Shown here: piece after piece, positions 21,473 through 33,213 of the stretch
Position numbering within the stretch: the first letter of the stretch is position 1
How the letters are laid out: each line of letters begins with the position of its first letter
NCBI GenBank assembly: GCA_016714005.1
Contig: JADJOA010000001.1
Span: 62,001-126,000 of the forward strand
Length of the DNA: 64,000 bases
Direction of reading: 5' to 3'
DNA from: Bacteroidota bacterium
GTDB taxonomy: Bacteria; Bacteroidota; Bacteroidia; AKYH767-A; OLB10
Made by a program: the position numbers and the translations under genes
Notes under the pieces: model-generated
Seen by the model: only the letters and a program-made list of their open reading frames with translations
Told to the model about the DNA's origin: nothing
Databases searched by the model: none

Positions 21473-21523
21473 GTAAATAAACAAAGAGAGCACCCCAATG
21501 GGGTGCTCTCTTTGTTTATTTAC
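21473..21523 (+). terminator. Terminator with 25-bp perfect arms after the adhesin
   Basis: The arms (GTAAATAAACAAAGAGAGCA and on to CCCCA) are perfectly complementary over 25 bp, with one central unpaired base. A T-rich right arm follows the GC core GCACCCC/GGGGTGC, as in strong Bacteroidota terminators. Confidence 0.9.
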
Positions 21524-21605
21524 AATCAGCCTCTCATTTATAACTCATCTTTATCATCTCTCCAAACATATTTTTTAAAATACATTTGCCGTTCAACTTT
21601 TATTT

Positions 21606-23688
21606 GTGGAGCTAATCACTTCTTTTCCCTTATGGTTTATTATTTTTTGTTTTGCATTGGGCTTTGCATACGCATGGGTGCTTTATAAAAAAGACAATCA
21701 TTTTACAGAAGCAAAGGCTTGGCTTATTAGACTAATGGCTACGTCAAGATTTATACTTGTATCGCTGCTTTCATTTTTTCTTTTATCTCCTCTGATAAAA
21801 ACCGCTTTTAGAGAAATTGAAAAACCAATAATTGTAATTGCTGCCGATAATTCCTCGTCCATTAATTATAGTGATACTTTGAAATACCCACTCACTGCTT
21901 ACAAGGAAGACCTGAATCAATTAAAACAATCGTTGTCAAAAGATTTTGATGTTAGGTTTGTTGGGTTTGGAAATAATGTTTACGAAAATCCTGATTTAAA
22001 ATTCAACGATAAAATTTCTGATTACTCTGAGTTGGTAAATGACTTAATGTTGAAATATTCAGGAAGAAATCTAGGCGCAGTTATAGTTGCAGGCGATGGT
22101 ATCTATAATAATGGAAGCAACCCGGTTTATTCTGCAGAGAAATTGAGAGTACCTTTTTATACGATAGCACTGGGGGATACAACAGTTAAAAAAGACTTGG
22201 TTGTTTCTAAAGTTAATCACAATCGTATTGCATTTCTTGGTAATAATTTTCCATTAGAAATAATTGTTGATGCGAAACAATGTGCGGGTGCAAACACAAT
22301 ATTAACTGTTAAGCATGATTCAATTATAGTGTTTAGCCGTAACATAAGTGTTACTGAAACAGGTACCATTTCACTGTTCCTATGATTATTGAAGCAAAGA
22401 AAAAGGAATTCAAAAATATAGTATCAGACTTTCATCAATTGAAGGAGAAATTAATTTAGCAAATAATGCATCGGATGTTTTTATTGAAGTATTAGAGAGT
22501 AAACAAAAAGTGCTGATAGTTGCTAATAGTCCTCATCCTGATTTATCGGCATTTAAAACAGCAATTGAAAACAACCTAAATTATTCGGCTACAGTTAAGT
22601 ATGCAGAAAACTTTGCTGAAAATTTAAGCGATTACCAGATTGTAATTATTCATCAATTACCCTCTGATAATACTTCTTCAAAAAATATTCTTTACAGGAT
22701 TAAGGAGGCAGGTGTTCCAGCATTTTATGTTTTAGGTGCACAAACCAATAGCCGTACTTTTAATTCGCTTAGTTTAGGAGTTACCATATCATCAAACATT
22801 AATCGGAATAATGAAATTCTTCCTTACTCAAATAAAAATTTCACACTGTTTACTGCCAATGATGAATTGTTGACTTTTATTAATCAACTTCCTCCTTTAA
22901 TTGCCCCTTTCGGTACTTACAGCATTAACGGGCAAGTAAATGTATTGTTACAACAAAGAATTGGACCTGTAACTACCGAACAACCACTACTTTATTTTGC
23001 TGATGTTAACGGAGCTAAAAGTGCTGTGTTATGTGGTGAGGGGTTTTGGAAGTGGCGCTTAAATGAGTTTGAAGAAAAAGGAAATAATAATTATACCAAT
23101 GAACTTGTATCTAAAATAGTTCAGTATTTATTGGTTAAAGAAAAGAAAACACCTTTTCGCGTTTCTGGAAAAACACACTATAACGAAAATGAGCCTCTCA
23201 CTTTTGAAGCTCAGTTAGTAAACCCTGCCGGACAAATTGTAAATGATCCTGATGCACAAATGACGATTTATTCATCATCAAAAAAAGAATATAAATATAC
23301 ATTCAGTAAAACTTCCAATGCCTACACGCTTAATGCCGGAATATTTCCTGCCGGTAAGTATAATTATGTAGCACAAGTTAAGCTTGGTAACACTAATTAT
23401 AAAGATGAGGGCGAGTTTACCATTAATACACTGCAAATGGAAAATACTGAGCTAACAGCAAATCATCAAATGCTTTTTGCAATGGCGCAACGCACGGGTG
23501 GTAAAATGTTTTATTCCGAGCAAATGATTGCAATTACGGAGGAAATAAAATCTAAGGAGGACATAAAGCCTGTTTCATACTATCATAAAAAGCTACGCGA
23601 TTTTATTTCCTTAAAATGGATTTTTGCCTTGCTCGTAACTCTATTGGCATTAGAGTGGTTTTTAAGAAAAAGAAGTGGCGCTTATTAA
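21606..23688 (+). CDS. VWA-like membrane protein (two frameshifts)
   Basis: This is an about 690-residue inner-membrane protein from a GTG start at 21606. Two N-terminal membrane helices (LWFIIFCFALGFAYAWVLY and FILVSLLSFFLL) are followed by a VWA-like domain. It has IIVIAADNSSSI, a DxSxS metal-site motif, then VRFVGFG and AVIVAGDGIYNNGSNP. A beta-sandwich part comes next, then a second alpha/beta part (KVLIVANSPHPDLSAFKTA, QIVIIHQLPS). One helix near the C-terminus (WIFALLVTLLALEWFLRKR) anchors it. Shifts near 22374 and 22410 are repaired to FTVPMIIEAKKKGIQKYSIR. It resembles the BatA-like VWA membrane proteins of Bacteroidota. It stands alone, so its role is unknown. Confidence 0.72.
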
Positions 23689-23794
23689 AATTTGTTTTAT
23701 CGCTTGGCTCCATAATTTGATAGTAGTAATTTATTTTATTAGTTATGAATTAGCTGCATCAATTATTTTTTTTTCTTTGCAGACTCAATAAAAA

Positions 23795-23871
<77 letters not shown>

Positions 23872-23900
23872 AAGGCTACCTTAACAGTTAGCCTTTTTTA
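23872..23900 (+). terminator. Terminator after tRNA-Ala
   Basis: AAGGCTA and TAGCCTT form a stem with a 10-nt loop, followed by a T run. Confidence 0.8.
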
Positions 23901-24014
23901 TTTACTGTGTAAAGGAAGTTAGCCGTTTTACCAATAGGTTGTTGAAAGACGCTTTTCGGCATTTTAACTTCAGAAATTATTTCTGCTACTTTTAGCAAAT
24001 CAAAAGAAATAAAT

Positions 24015-25861
24015 ATGCGTAATAAACAACTTATCTTTTACTTGCTGTAGTTCTTTCACTTTCATCTTGCTTTTAAAAGGAATGAAGTGAGTAATAATGA
24101 TGTTAATGAAGTAAGTGATTCAGTTTTGTTTACACACTACCAGGATGCACCATACTTTAAACCTGAGTGGAGCAAGGAAAATACGCTTGTTTACCACGTA
24201 ATTGCTGAAGCTGATAACCTTCACCCTACTAACGGCACTTCTTATATGCGAAGTGAAATAATGCTTTATACCCAAAAATTCCTTGTGCAGACAGATATGT
24301 TTCACTACAACTAAGACCGATTTGGTAAAATCACTTCCTTTAATTTCTAAGGATGGATTGAGCTATACCTACGAATTGCGCGATGAACCTAAATGGGACG
24401 ATGGTTCACCATTAAGTGTTGATGATGTAATTTTTACTATGAAAGCGCATAAATGCCCATTGGTAAACAACCCGACACTAAAGCCATACATTTCAGATAT
24501 TGCGATATAAAGCCGATGAAAAGAACAACGAATGTTTACTGTGCGAATGAAAAAAGAATTATTTGCTTAACGTAGCTCTTTGGGGTGATTTCGGGATCAT
24601 GCAAAGATCTTTTTTTGATGCTGAAAATGTTTTATCCCGGTTTTCTTTTCAGCAATTTGATGATACAACTTTTGATGCAAAAAGGAATTCTGAGCTTATT
24701 GCATGGGCTGATAAGTTTAATTCACCTGAAAACGGCACTGACCCACAATTGTTTAACGGATTGGGAATGTATAAAGTAAGTGTGTGGGAACCCGGAGTGC
24801 AATTGGTATTAATTAAAAAGAAAAATCATTGGACTTCAACATCTGCTTCTCTTTACGAACAGGCAGGACCGGAAAAAATTGTATTTAAGCTGAACAGAGA
24901 AACAGCATCACAAATTCTTGAGTTTAAATCTCAGAATTACGATGCCTCTGCAACTCTTTCTGCCAAAACACTTATTGAACTAAAGTCAGATTCGGTTTTT
25001 AATACCAACTACAATGCAAACTTTACCGACCAATATACTTTTACTTACGCTGCATTTAACATGAAACCGGATGGCATCAATCATAAAAAGTGTTTTACCG
25101 ATGTAAGCGTTAGAAAAGCACTCGCAATGCTTGTTCCTTACGATGAAATTAACGATGTAGTTAATAAGGGCAAGTATAAGAGACAAATTGGACCCTACGC
25201 TTATTTAAAGAAAGATTTTAATACCGATTTGCAGGCAGTTTTTTATAATGAAAAGCAGGCGATTAAATTATTGGACGATGCAGGATGGAAAGATACGGAT
25301 GCTGATGGCATTAGAGATAAGATTATTGACGGACAAAAACTTCAACTTGCCTTTAAGTTGAATTATTTTGTTGAAGTACCTGATTGGAAAGATTTTGCTG
25401 TAATGATTTCTCAATCGTTTGAAAAAGTTGGTGTAAGAGCTGAACCAAATCCATTGGACCGTGTAACGTTATTTGCAGATGCTCGAAACCATAATTTTGA
25501 TATGATGCTTAGCGCATGGTCGCAAGGAAATTTTCCCGAGGACCCTTCTCAACTTTGGCATACGGAGAGTTGGCTTAATAATGGAAGTAATTACACCGGT
25601 TTTGGAAATGCTCAGACCGATGCACTCATTGATTCTATACGCTATCAGGTTGATGATGATATGCGCGCACCTTTGTCAAAGAGATTTCAGCAAATTGTGG
25701 TTGATGAGCAGCCGTATATTTTCCTTTTTGCTTCAATGCGCAGAATTGCATGCCACAAGCGGTGGTCCAACACTTATTTCTTTTTTGATAAACCCGGCTT
25801 GCTTTTAAATACTTTGCAATTGCCAAACGTTGTTGGAAAACAGGATAATACTTCAATGTAA
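24015..25861 (+). CDS. Peptide-type ABC transporter substrate-binding lipoprotein (SBP_bac_5; frameshifted)
   Basis: This is a lipoprotein of about 610 residues. After repair the start MRNKQLIFYLLAVVLSLSSC gives a lipobox LSSC. Family-5 features are WDDGSPLSVDDVIFTMKA, QFNGLGMYKV-like text before a VLIKKKNHW loop, YAAFNMKPDGINHK, FTDVSVRKALAML, KQAIKLLDDAGWKDTDADGI, and DPSQLWHTESWLNNGSNYTGF. Shifts lie near 24048, 24075, 24295, 24505 and 24550; the 3' two thirds (24563-25861) are clean. It is followed by two permease genes, so it delivers an oligopeptide-like ligand to them. Confidence 0.85.
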
Positions 25862-25867
25862 GAACTT

Positions 25868-27247
25868 ATGTTGAGGTTTCTGCTTAAAAGAATTTTTTTC
25901 TTTTTACCTGTTCTTGCAGTTGTCGTCCTTTTGGCATTTGGTTTAAGTTCACTGGCACCTTTTAATCCACTGGACAAAATATTAGAAAGCGAAAAGTCAA
26001 CTTCAGGCGGAAGTGTGCCTGTAGGTCAGCTTCAAAAAAAATTTTGGATAGAAAAACTGGGACTGGATTTGCCGCTTTTTTATTTTGCTGTTAAACCCTT
26101 GTCTTATTCTTCTTCTTTAGAAAAAATTTATAATAAAGAAGACAAAGAATTTGTGCAGAGACTAATCAATGAATACGGCAACACTACTTCAGCTGTTTCA
26201 TTTTGTGAAAAGCTAAATCAGCTTTTAGTAAATGCGAGAATCGAAAAAAATATTGAGGTGATTGAGTTGGCTGGCGAATTGAAATATTTTTTTAATAAAG
26301 ATAAGGTGAGTAGAAATATTTATCAAATGCAAGTTTTTTCAAAAACAACTTCACTTCATAATGATGTAAAAGATATTGATGATGCTTACTTAAAGAGATT
26401 TTATTCTGAAAAAAATCGTTTTCATCAATGGTTGTTTGGAACAACGAAACAGATGATTTTAAAACACGTGGCATCTTTCGCGGAGATTTTGGTGTTTCTT
26501 AGTGCAACGCGCGAACCTGTTATTGAAATTGTAAAAGACGAAACTACCCCGGACATTGTTTTCAGTTGCGCGTCTATACTTCTTGCGTTTGTTGTTGGAG
26601 TTCCGCTTGGTGTTGTTTCATTTTTTAAAGAAGGAGAGACAAGCAGGAAAAATTTATTGACAGGTGTTCTTTTCTGTTAATATCAATTCCTGTTTTTGTT
26701 ATTGCCATTTGTTTGATTTACACATTTGCCAATCCCAGTTTTATTCACTTACTACCAGCTTCAGGAATTAAACCTCCTTCTGGATTTGAGGCAGATGATG
26801 GATGGGTTTATAAAATCAAAAAACAATTCCTTACATAATTATTCCACTCATTTGTTATACTTTATTCCTCCGTTATTTATAAATCTGTATACAAAAGGTT
26901 TGTTAAACAGTAATGCTAAGCAACAATACATGTTAACTGCGCGTGCAAAAGGGTTAAACGAAAGAAACGCTGTCATTAAACATGCTTTAAAAAACGCACT
27001 CATTCCACTGATAACGCTATTCGGAAATGTTTTTCCTTCTGTGCTTGCAGGCAGTATTGTGCTTGAAACAATTTTTACAATACCGGGGATGGGCTTTCAA
27101 ACATGGTATGCTATCCAAAATCAAGATTACCCATTTATAACTTGTATAGTATTGCTAACCGGAGCGTTAACCGTAGTTGGTTTTTTAATCTCAGATATAC
27201 TAAATTATTTTATTGACCCTCGTATTTCATTATCGGAAGAAAAATGA
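25868..27247 (+). CDS. Oligopeptide-type ABC permease, DppB-like, with large insertion (frameshifted)
   Basis: This is an inner-membrane permease of about 460 residues. It opens MLRFLLKRIFFFLPVLAVVVL as DppB proteins do. The core is present: FGVS at the end of the first loop, SILLAFVVGVPLGVVSFFKEG, and an EAA-type loop TARAKGLNERNAVIKHALKNA. Then come GSIVLETIFTIPGMG and the FIDPR tail. Residues about 75-195 are a helical insertion absent from typical DppB. The segment 26443-26503 is read in the wrong frame: the neighbouring frame gives GIFRGDFGVS, and the frame is restored afterwards. Other breaks lie near 26672 and in 26730-26860. Confidence 0.82.
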
Positions 27248-28372
27248 AAAACATATTTAAGTGGTATAAAAAATTATCTAAGAAAGGTAAAGTCTATTTA
27301 TGTTTTTTACTTTTTGTTTTACTGATGGCTTTATTCGCACCATTTATTGCAGGAAACGAAAGCGGTTTTTCATTAATTAAATACAAGCCCTATACTCCAG
27401 ATTATGCCAACAGCAATTACATTTCTCCTTTACAGGAACAATTTGAATTTAAAGATGGAAACAAAATAATGCTTGTGGAGCAAATGGCATTGGTTAGGAA
27501 CAAATAAATTAGGAGAAGATGTGTTATCGGGAATTGTGCATGGTGCAAGGGTAAGTATGATTGTAGGATTTTTTCTCTATGTTTTTAGCTGTTACCATCG
27601 GATTGATAATTGGATTATTTGCAGGTTATTTTGGGAATGAAGCACTTACTCTTAAAGCAGGAGAAATTATCTTTTTAATTATCGCGTTAATTCCCGCCTT
27701 TTTCTATTCGGCTGTAATTTCTGATGTATTTATCAGTTCTTCTTCAAAGTCATCAACATTATTTTTTTTGTTTCAGGGTTTATTGGCTGCTCTTGTTTTT
27801 TTAATAATCATGTGTTTATTTTTTAAAATTGGTAGGCTCATTTCTGGGTTTAAAATATTTTCTCATAAATATTTTATTCCAATAGATCATTTATTGATGC
27901 GAGCAACTGAAGTTGTTATTTCTTTACCTTTCTCATAATCATATTTGCATTTGCAGCGGTAATGAATCCTTCGGTCTTTAATTTGATAATTATAATTGGA
28001 TTTATATCGTGGACAGAAGTGGCACGAATTGTTCGGGCGGAAACTTTAAAGATCAAATCATCAGGCTATGCAGATGCAGCCCGTGCTCTCGGATTTAATG
28101 ATTCTAAAATAATTTTCAAACATCTTCTCCCAAATATTTTACCAATGGTTAGTTCTATAGCGCTTTTGATTTTTGCTTCAGCCATTTTATCTGAGGCATC
28201 ACTTTCTTTCCTTGGCATAGGCATACCATATCAAACTGTTACGTGGGGAACATTGCTTGCTTCGGCTCGTGACCAAATTTCCGCATGGTGGCTTATTGTT
28301 TTTCCTGGATTTATGCTTGCTGCAACATTAATGAGCTTGCACCAGCTTAGAGAAGAACTGAGCGTAAAATAG
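27244..28372 (+). CDS. Oligopeptide-type ABC permease, DppC-like (frameshifted)
   Basis: The ATG overlaps the DppB-like stop by 4 bp (ATGA). The product is about 375 residues. The N-terminal helix is VYLCFLLFVLLMALFAPFI. The repaired text HWLGTNKLGEDVLSGIVHGAR is the diagnostic DppC motif, followed by VSMIVGFF. Between GLFAGYFG and HLLMRATEVVISLPF there is an extra segment of about 75 residues with two hydrophobic stretches (IIFLIIALIPAFFYSAVI and LLAALVFLIIMCLFF). The EAA loop is DAARALGFNDSKIIFKHLLPN, and the end is WWLIVFPGFMLAATLMSLH. Breaks lie near 27497, 27577 and 27936. No ATPase genes follow. Confidence 0.83.
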
Positions 28373-28378
28373 AAAAAT

Positions 28379-29640
28379 TTATTCCTCAGTGTAATTCAAA
28401 TCTTTGGCATAAGTTTCTTTAATACCAAACAAAGATGCAAGCGCAATTGAAAAAGCAAACACGCCAACCAGCATGGTTGCATCCAGGGTGTTTAACCCCC
28501 AACTGTCTTTAAACCATGCCAGCAATGCTGTAAGAAAGGCTAATGACCCACGTACCATATTCGGAACGGTGGTGGTAACCGTTGCACGTAAATTGGTTCC
28601 AAATTTTTCAGAAGCTACTGTAACAAACACTGCCCAATAACCCGATGCGAAACCAAGCACAGCACAAACACAATAAAACAAAAAAGGAGTAGCGCCATGT
28701 AATCCATATAAATAAATTGGGGTTGATATGATGGAGAGAACTAAAAACAACAACAAAACCTTTCTCCTGCTTTTCCATACCTGGCTCCAGTATGCCGATA
28801 AAAAATCCCCTCCACTTGTTGAAGCATAAAAATACATGATAGCATCACCACCTTTTACACCTTCAATGCCATGCGCCTTGGCGATTTCAGGAGAAAATAC
28901 TACCAGTACACCAATCATATACCAGATGGGAACACCCACTGCAATACAACTCAGGTACTTGATAAAGCGCTTGCCATCTGTAAACAGCATTAAAAATTTC
29001 CTCGTGTTTTCTTTTCTTCCTTTACCTGCGCATACATGCCTGATTCATAAACACCAATGCGTAAAAATAAAAGAACCAATCCCATAACACCACCAATAAT
29101 GTATGAATGCTGCCATGTAACATACTTGCCTAAAATATTTGCAAACACAGCTCCCAATACACCAAACGAAACTACTACCATTGTTCCATAACCACGATGT
29201 TCTTTAGTCATCGTTTCGTTTACCAACGTAATTCCTGCACCCAATTCACCTGCAAGACCAACACCGGCAATAAAACGCAACCAACTATATGTATCAATAA
29301 TAGAGGTACCGAAAAAATTGGCTATTTCAAGTACATAAGCATTGGCAATATTTGCCAATGAATAGAGCAGGATGGAGCCAAACAAAACTGATACCCTTCC
29401 CTTTTTATCACCCATTACACCCCACAAAATTCCGCCAACCAGCATGCCTATCATTTGAATGCTTATTAGGTGGTGACCATATTCGGTAACTAAGTTGGGG
29501 TCTGTAATACCTAAACCGTTTAAACTTGGTATACGAACAATCCCAAATAGTATTAAATCATAAATATCAACAAAGTAGCCAAGTGCAGCTACAATTACAA
29601 TGATGTTTAGCGCCTTGGTATTGGCAATGTGTTTAGTCAT
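28379..29640 (-). CDS. MFS transporter (one frameshift)
   Basis: This is a 12-helix major facilitator of about 420 residues. It starts MTKHIANTKALNIIVIVAAL. The loop 2-3 signature is GVMGDKKGRVSVL, and GLAGELGAGITLVNETMTKE lies before helix 5. Near 28993 one T is missing; repair gives EKKTRGNFLMLFTDGKRFIKY and links the halves. The second half carries FLSAYWSQVWKSRRKVLLL and ends LFGIKETYAKDLNYTEE. The substrate is unknown; the sugar/organic-acid porter branch is the nearest impression. It converges with the permease genes and is divergent from truA. Confidence 0.82.
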
Positions 29641-29780
29641 TTAAGGTGGCAAAAGAGTTTGCTATTTTATTGAATAGTTGGCTGATATAAAAATAATCTC
29701 ATAAAACTTAACCATACTCCTAATATAACCACACCACTTCCCAATCTCTCATTCCTATCCACTATTTTAGCACCTCCAAT

Positions 29781-30560
29781 ATGCACCGTTATTTTTTAGA
29801 GCTTAGTTACAACGGAGCCAACTACAGCGGTTGGCAAATTCAAAAAAATGCAGTTTCTGTTCAAGAAAAAGTAAATGAGGCATTATCGGCATACACCAAT
29901 TCAAATATTGAAACCACAGGATGTGGAAGAACTGATACCGGAGTGCATGCCTCTCAGTTTTTTTTGCATTTCGATTGGAGTAAGGAAGACATAAATGAAT
30001 ACAATGCACTGCACAGCTTAAACGGCATGTTGCCTTACGATATTTCATTATTTTCAATTCGAAAAGTAAGTGATGATGCTCATGCACGGTTTGATGCAAC
30101 AGAAAGAACGTATCATTATTTTTTATGTAGTGGAAAAAATGTTTTTATGCAAGATTATGCAATGCCTGTTTTTAAACCACTTAATATTGATTTATTGAAT
30201 GAGTGCTGCAATATAATGATGGCGCATGTTGACTTTGAATGTTTTTGCAAATCAAATTCGCAAAGCAAAACCACAATTTGTAAAATAATCGAAGCGGAAT
30301 GGAAGTCAGAAAACGGTTATACGGTTTTTGAAATTTCTGCTGATCGTTTTTTGCGTGGCATGGTAAGAGCAATTGTAGGAACGTTGCTAAATGTTTCTTC
30401 GGGGAAAATTTCTGTTAATGATTTCAGAAAAATACTTGAATCAAAAGACAGAAAACTTGCCGGGGCATCAGCACCCCCACACGCTTTATATCTTACCAGT
30501 GTTAAATATCCATATTTAAAAATTGAGAGACCTGTAGTTTTCCCTTTTAGCATTAAGTAA
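29781..30560 (+). CDS. truA: tRNA pseudouridine(38-40) synthase TruA
   Basis: This is an intact 259-residue enzyme that isomerises uridines 38-40 of the tRNA anticodon arm. It begins MHRYFLELSYNGANYSGWQIQ. The catalytic Asp is in GCGRTDTGVHA (about residue 52). ARFDATERTYHYFL and the C-terminal FEISADRFLRGMVRAIVGTL are family landmarks. Its TAA shares bases with the ATG of the ABC transporter (TAATG), so they are translationally coupled. Confidence 0.95.
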   Translation: MHRYFLELSYNGANYSGWQIQKNAVSVQEKVNEALSAYTNSNIETTGCGRTDTGVHASQFFLHFDWSKEDINEYNALHSLNGMLPYDISLFSIRKVSDDAHARFDATERTYHYFLCSGKNVFMQDYAMPVFKPLNIDLLNECCNIMMAHVDFECFCKSNSQSKTTICKIIEAEWKSENGYTVFEISADRFLRGMVRAIVGTLLNVSSGKISVNDFRKILESKDRKLAGASAPPHALYLTSVKYPYLKIERPVVFPFSIK

Positions 30561-32326
30561 TGAGCAGCGTTAGCGGAAAAGCATTTGATCTGAATTTACT
30601 GCGCAGGACAATGGTGTATGTTCGTCCATTTAAAAAAACTTTCTGGACAACCACTATTGTTGCCGTTGCCATATCTGTATTTGCGCCTGTAAGACCCTGG
30701 ATTACACAATATGCACTTGATAATTATGTTCTAAAAAAGGACTTGAATGGACTGGCTCTTATTACAGCCATTCTTGTTGGTGTGCTAATTATACAATTTA
30801 TACTTCAGTTTATTTATACCACGCTTACCAATTTTTTAGGACAGGAAGTAATTCTCCAATTAAGAAAAGATTTATACAACAGGCTGCTTGAATTTAAACT
30901 TTCTTTTTTTGATAAAACTGCGGTAGGCACTATGGTGACCCGCCTTGTTTCTGATATGGAAACCATTGCCGATATTTTTTCTGACGGGCTAATACTTATC
31001 ATCAGTGATTTGTTGCAGGTGATTATAATTGTCGCAGTAATGCTTTTCATCAGCCCAAAGCTTGCATTAATAAGTTTAGTAACAATTCCTGTTTTACTAT
31101 ATGCAACAAGAATTTTTCAAATAAAAATAAAAGATGTTTTTAAGGATGTACGCACACAAGTTGCCCGCCTCAACGAATTTGTTCAATAACATTTAACAGG
31201 AATCCGCATCATCCAGGTTTTTAATCGAGAGAAAGAAGAGTACAAAAAATTTGATGAGATAAACCTAACTCACCGAAAAGCAAACATTGATTCGGTGTGG
31301 TACTACAGTATTTTTTTTCCCTATTGTAGAAATACTTTCTGCTACCTCCATTGCACTTATTGCTTGGTATGGTGGTGGCGAGGTCTTACGAAGTGAGGTT
31401 ACATTTGGTGTGCTGGTAGCTTTTATTCAATACATTAATATGCTGTTCAGACCCATTAGAGAATTGGCGGATAAATTTAATACGCTCCAAATGGGAATGG
31501 TTAGCAGTGAGCGCATTTTTAAATTAATGGATGAAGGCCAGAAGCAGGATAATAGAGGAAAGATAGTAGCCCAGAAAATAAAAGGAGATATAGTTTTTGA
31601 AAACGTATGGTTTGCTTATAAAGAAAATGAGTGGGTGCTGAAAAATATTTCTTTCAAAATTGAAAGTGGGAAAATGATAGCATTGGTTGGTGTTACGGGC
31701 TCGGGCAAAACAACTATCATTAGTTTACTTAACCGCTTTTACGAAATTCAAAAAGGACGTATATTAATTGATGGTATTGATATAAATGATTACGAGTTAT
31801 ATTCTTTAAGAAGCCAGATTGCCGTTGTGCTACAGGATGTGTTTCTTTTTCTGACTCTATACACAATAACATTACTTTATATGATACAAGTATAGCTGTA
31901 AACGATGTTGAAGAAGCCGGAAAGCAGGTTGGTATACACAATTTTATAGAAAATCTTCCGAAATCTTACAACTTTAATGTGATGGAAAGAGGCACACTTT
32001 TATCCGCAGGACAGCGGCAATTAATTTCGTTTGCACGTGCTTATGCACATAAACCATCAATACTTATTTTAGACGAGGCAACCTCAAATATTGACTCCAC
32101 ACATGAAGCCCTTATCAATAAAGCCACAGAGGCAATTACCCAAAACAGAACCAGCATTGTTATAGCACACAGGCTTGCTACAGTTAAGCGTGCAGATGTT
32201 ATCTTTGTTTTGCAAAATGGAGAAATTGCGGAGGCTGGAAATCATAACGAACTCATTCAAAAAAACGGCATTTACAGCCAACTTTATTACATACAGTTTA
32301 AAAAGCATGAAAACACTTTGGCATAG
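30560..32326 (+). CDS. ABC exporter, MsbA/multidrug type (two frameshifts, one in-frame stop)
   Basis: This is a half-size exporter of about 590 residues: a six-helix membrane domain followed by an ATPase. Visible motifs are Walker A GVTGSGKTT, Q-loop VVLQDVF, signature LSAGQRQLISFARA, Walker B ILILDEATSNID and H-loop IVIAHRLATV. An in-frame TAA at 31187 interrupts NEFVQ-HLTGIRIIQVFNREK where family members have GAA, so a single T replaces G. Frameshifts follow near 31313 (long T/C run) and 31848 (-T; repaired VFLFSDSIHNNITLYD). All catalytic motifs are intact. A lipid A flippase role is possible but unproven. Confidence 0.85.
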
Positions 32327-32984
32327 ATATTTGATAGTGGTAGTCAAACAACAATTTACTGCCATGCTCTCATTAATTCTTTCAGTTAGCTTATTAAGCG
32401 TTAACGCACAAACAGGAACAGATGCTGATTATCTTAAAAGAACAAATAATTTTTCCCCGATTAAAGATGGCGTGTATTATTCGTTCTCAGATATTAAGGC
32501 GAATAAACCATCATTAGATAAAGAGCAATTGGTAAAATCGTACGACCATAATATTGAATTTACACTTTCTCAGTGGGCAAATACAGAAAGTCTTTATTAC
32601 TTAGATGCACAAAACATAAAAAGAAAAATAAACCGCGATAGCTTGTGGGGATATGTAGAAAACGGAACACCATTTATTTATCTGAATGGAAAGTTTCATA
32701 AGTTCTCAACAATAGGAAGCATTTCGGTTTTTACCGAAAGTTACCCAACCGTTCAAACCATGTCACCGGTAATGACAGATTTCCATAGTGGAACTTTTCA
32801 AAGATTGTTTGATTTTAACACCGGACAAATTGCAGATTATGATGCTGATAATTTAGCTATGATGATAGCAAAAGACCAAAATATGTTCAATGAATTTAAC
32901 GAACTCAAAACATTAAAGGCAAAAAGAAAAAAAATGTATCGCTTTATCGAAAAATATAATGACAACCATAGGCTTATACCCTAG
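32307..32984 (+). CDS. Exported hypothetical protein
   Basis: The product has 225 residues from the ATG at 32307, which overlaps the ABC transporter 3' end by 20 bp. The ATG at 32364, giving MLSLILSVSLLSVNAQ, is an equally good signal-peptide start. The mature part has YLKRTNNFSPIKDGVYYSFSD, then QNIKRKINRDSLWGYVENGTPFIY, then a helical lysine-rich tail (LKTLKAKRKKMYRFIEKYND). I do not recognise the family. It probably faces the periplasm. Confidence 0.65.
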   Translation: MKTLWHRYLIVVVKQQFTAMLSLILSVSLLSVNAQTGTDADYLKRTNNFSPIKDGVYYSFSDIKANKPSLDKEQLVKSYDHNIEFTLSQWANTESLYYLDAQNIKRKINRDSLWGYVENGTPFIYLNGKFHKFSTIGSISVFTESYPTVQTMSPVMTDFHSGTFQRLFDFNTGQIADYDADNLAMMIAKDQNMFNEFNELKTLKAKRKKMYRFIEKYNDNHRLIP

Positions 32985-33033
32985 TAAAAAACTGGAGCCG
33001 TGTGAGCAGCGGCTTCATTCATGGTTGGTTGTT

Positions 33034-33067
33034 GGGGCTACTCTAAAATGAGTAGCCCTTTTTTTGT
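33034..33067 (+). terminator. Rho-independent terminator
   Basis: GGGCTACTC and GAGTAGCCC form a stem with a short loop, followed by eight or more T. Confidence 0.88.
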
Positions 33068-33188
33068 TTATTAAGGCTCAAACTGATTGTGTTAGCAGTA
33101 TGCTGACATCACCTTCTGAGAAGGTTGGCTGGGGCTTTCATTGTTAGTAAAAATGATTTCAAATCATAATCATCATAAATCAACTTTT

Positions 33189-33196
33189 ATTTTTGC
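33189..33196 (+). promoter_or_regulatory. -7 element (TATTTTTG) before the esterase
   Basis: It matches TANNTTTG and ends 17 nt before the proposed GTG start at 33214. This implies a very short leader. No convincing -33 is seen. Confidence 0.45.
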
Positions 33197-33213
33197 CAAC
33201 TCAATAAAATACC

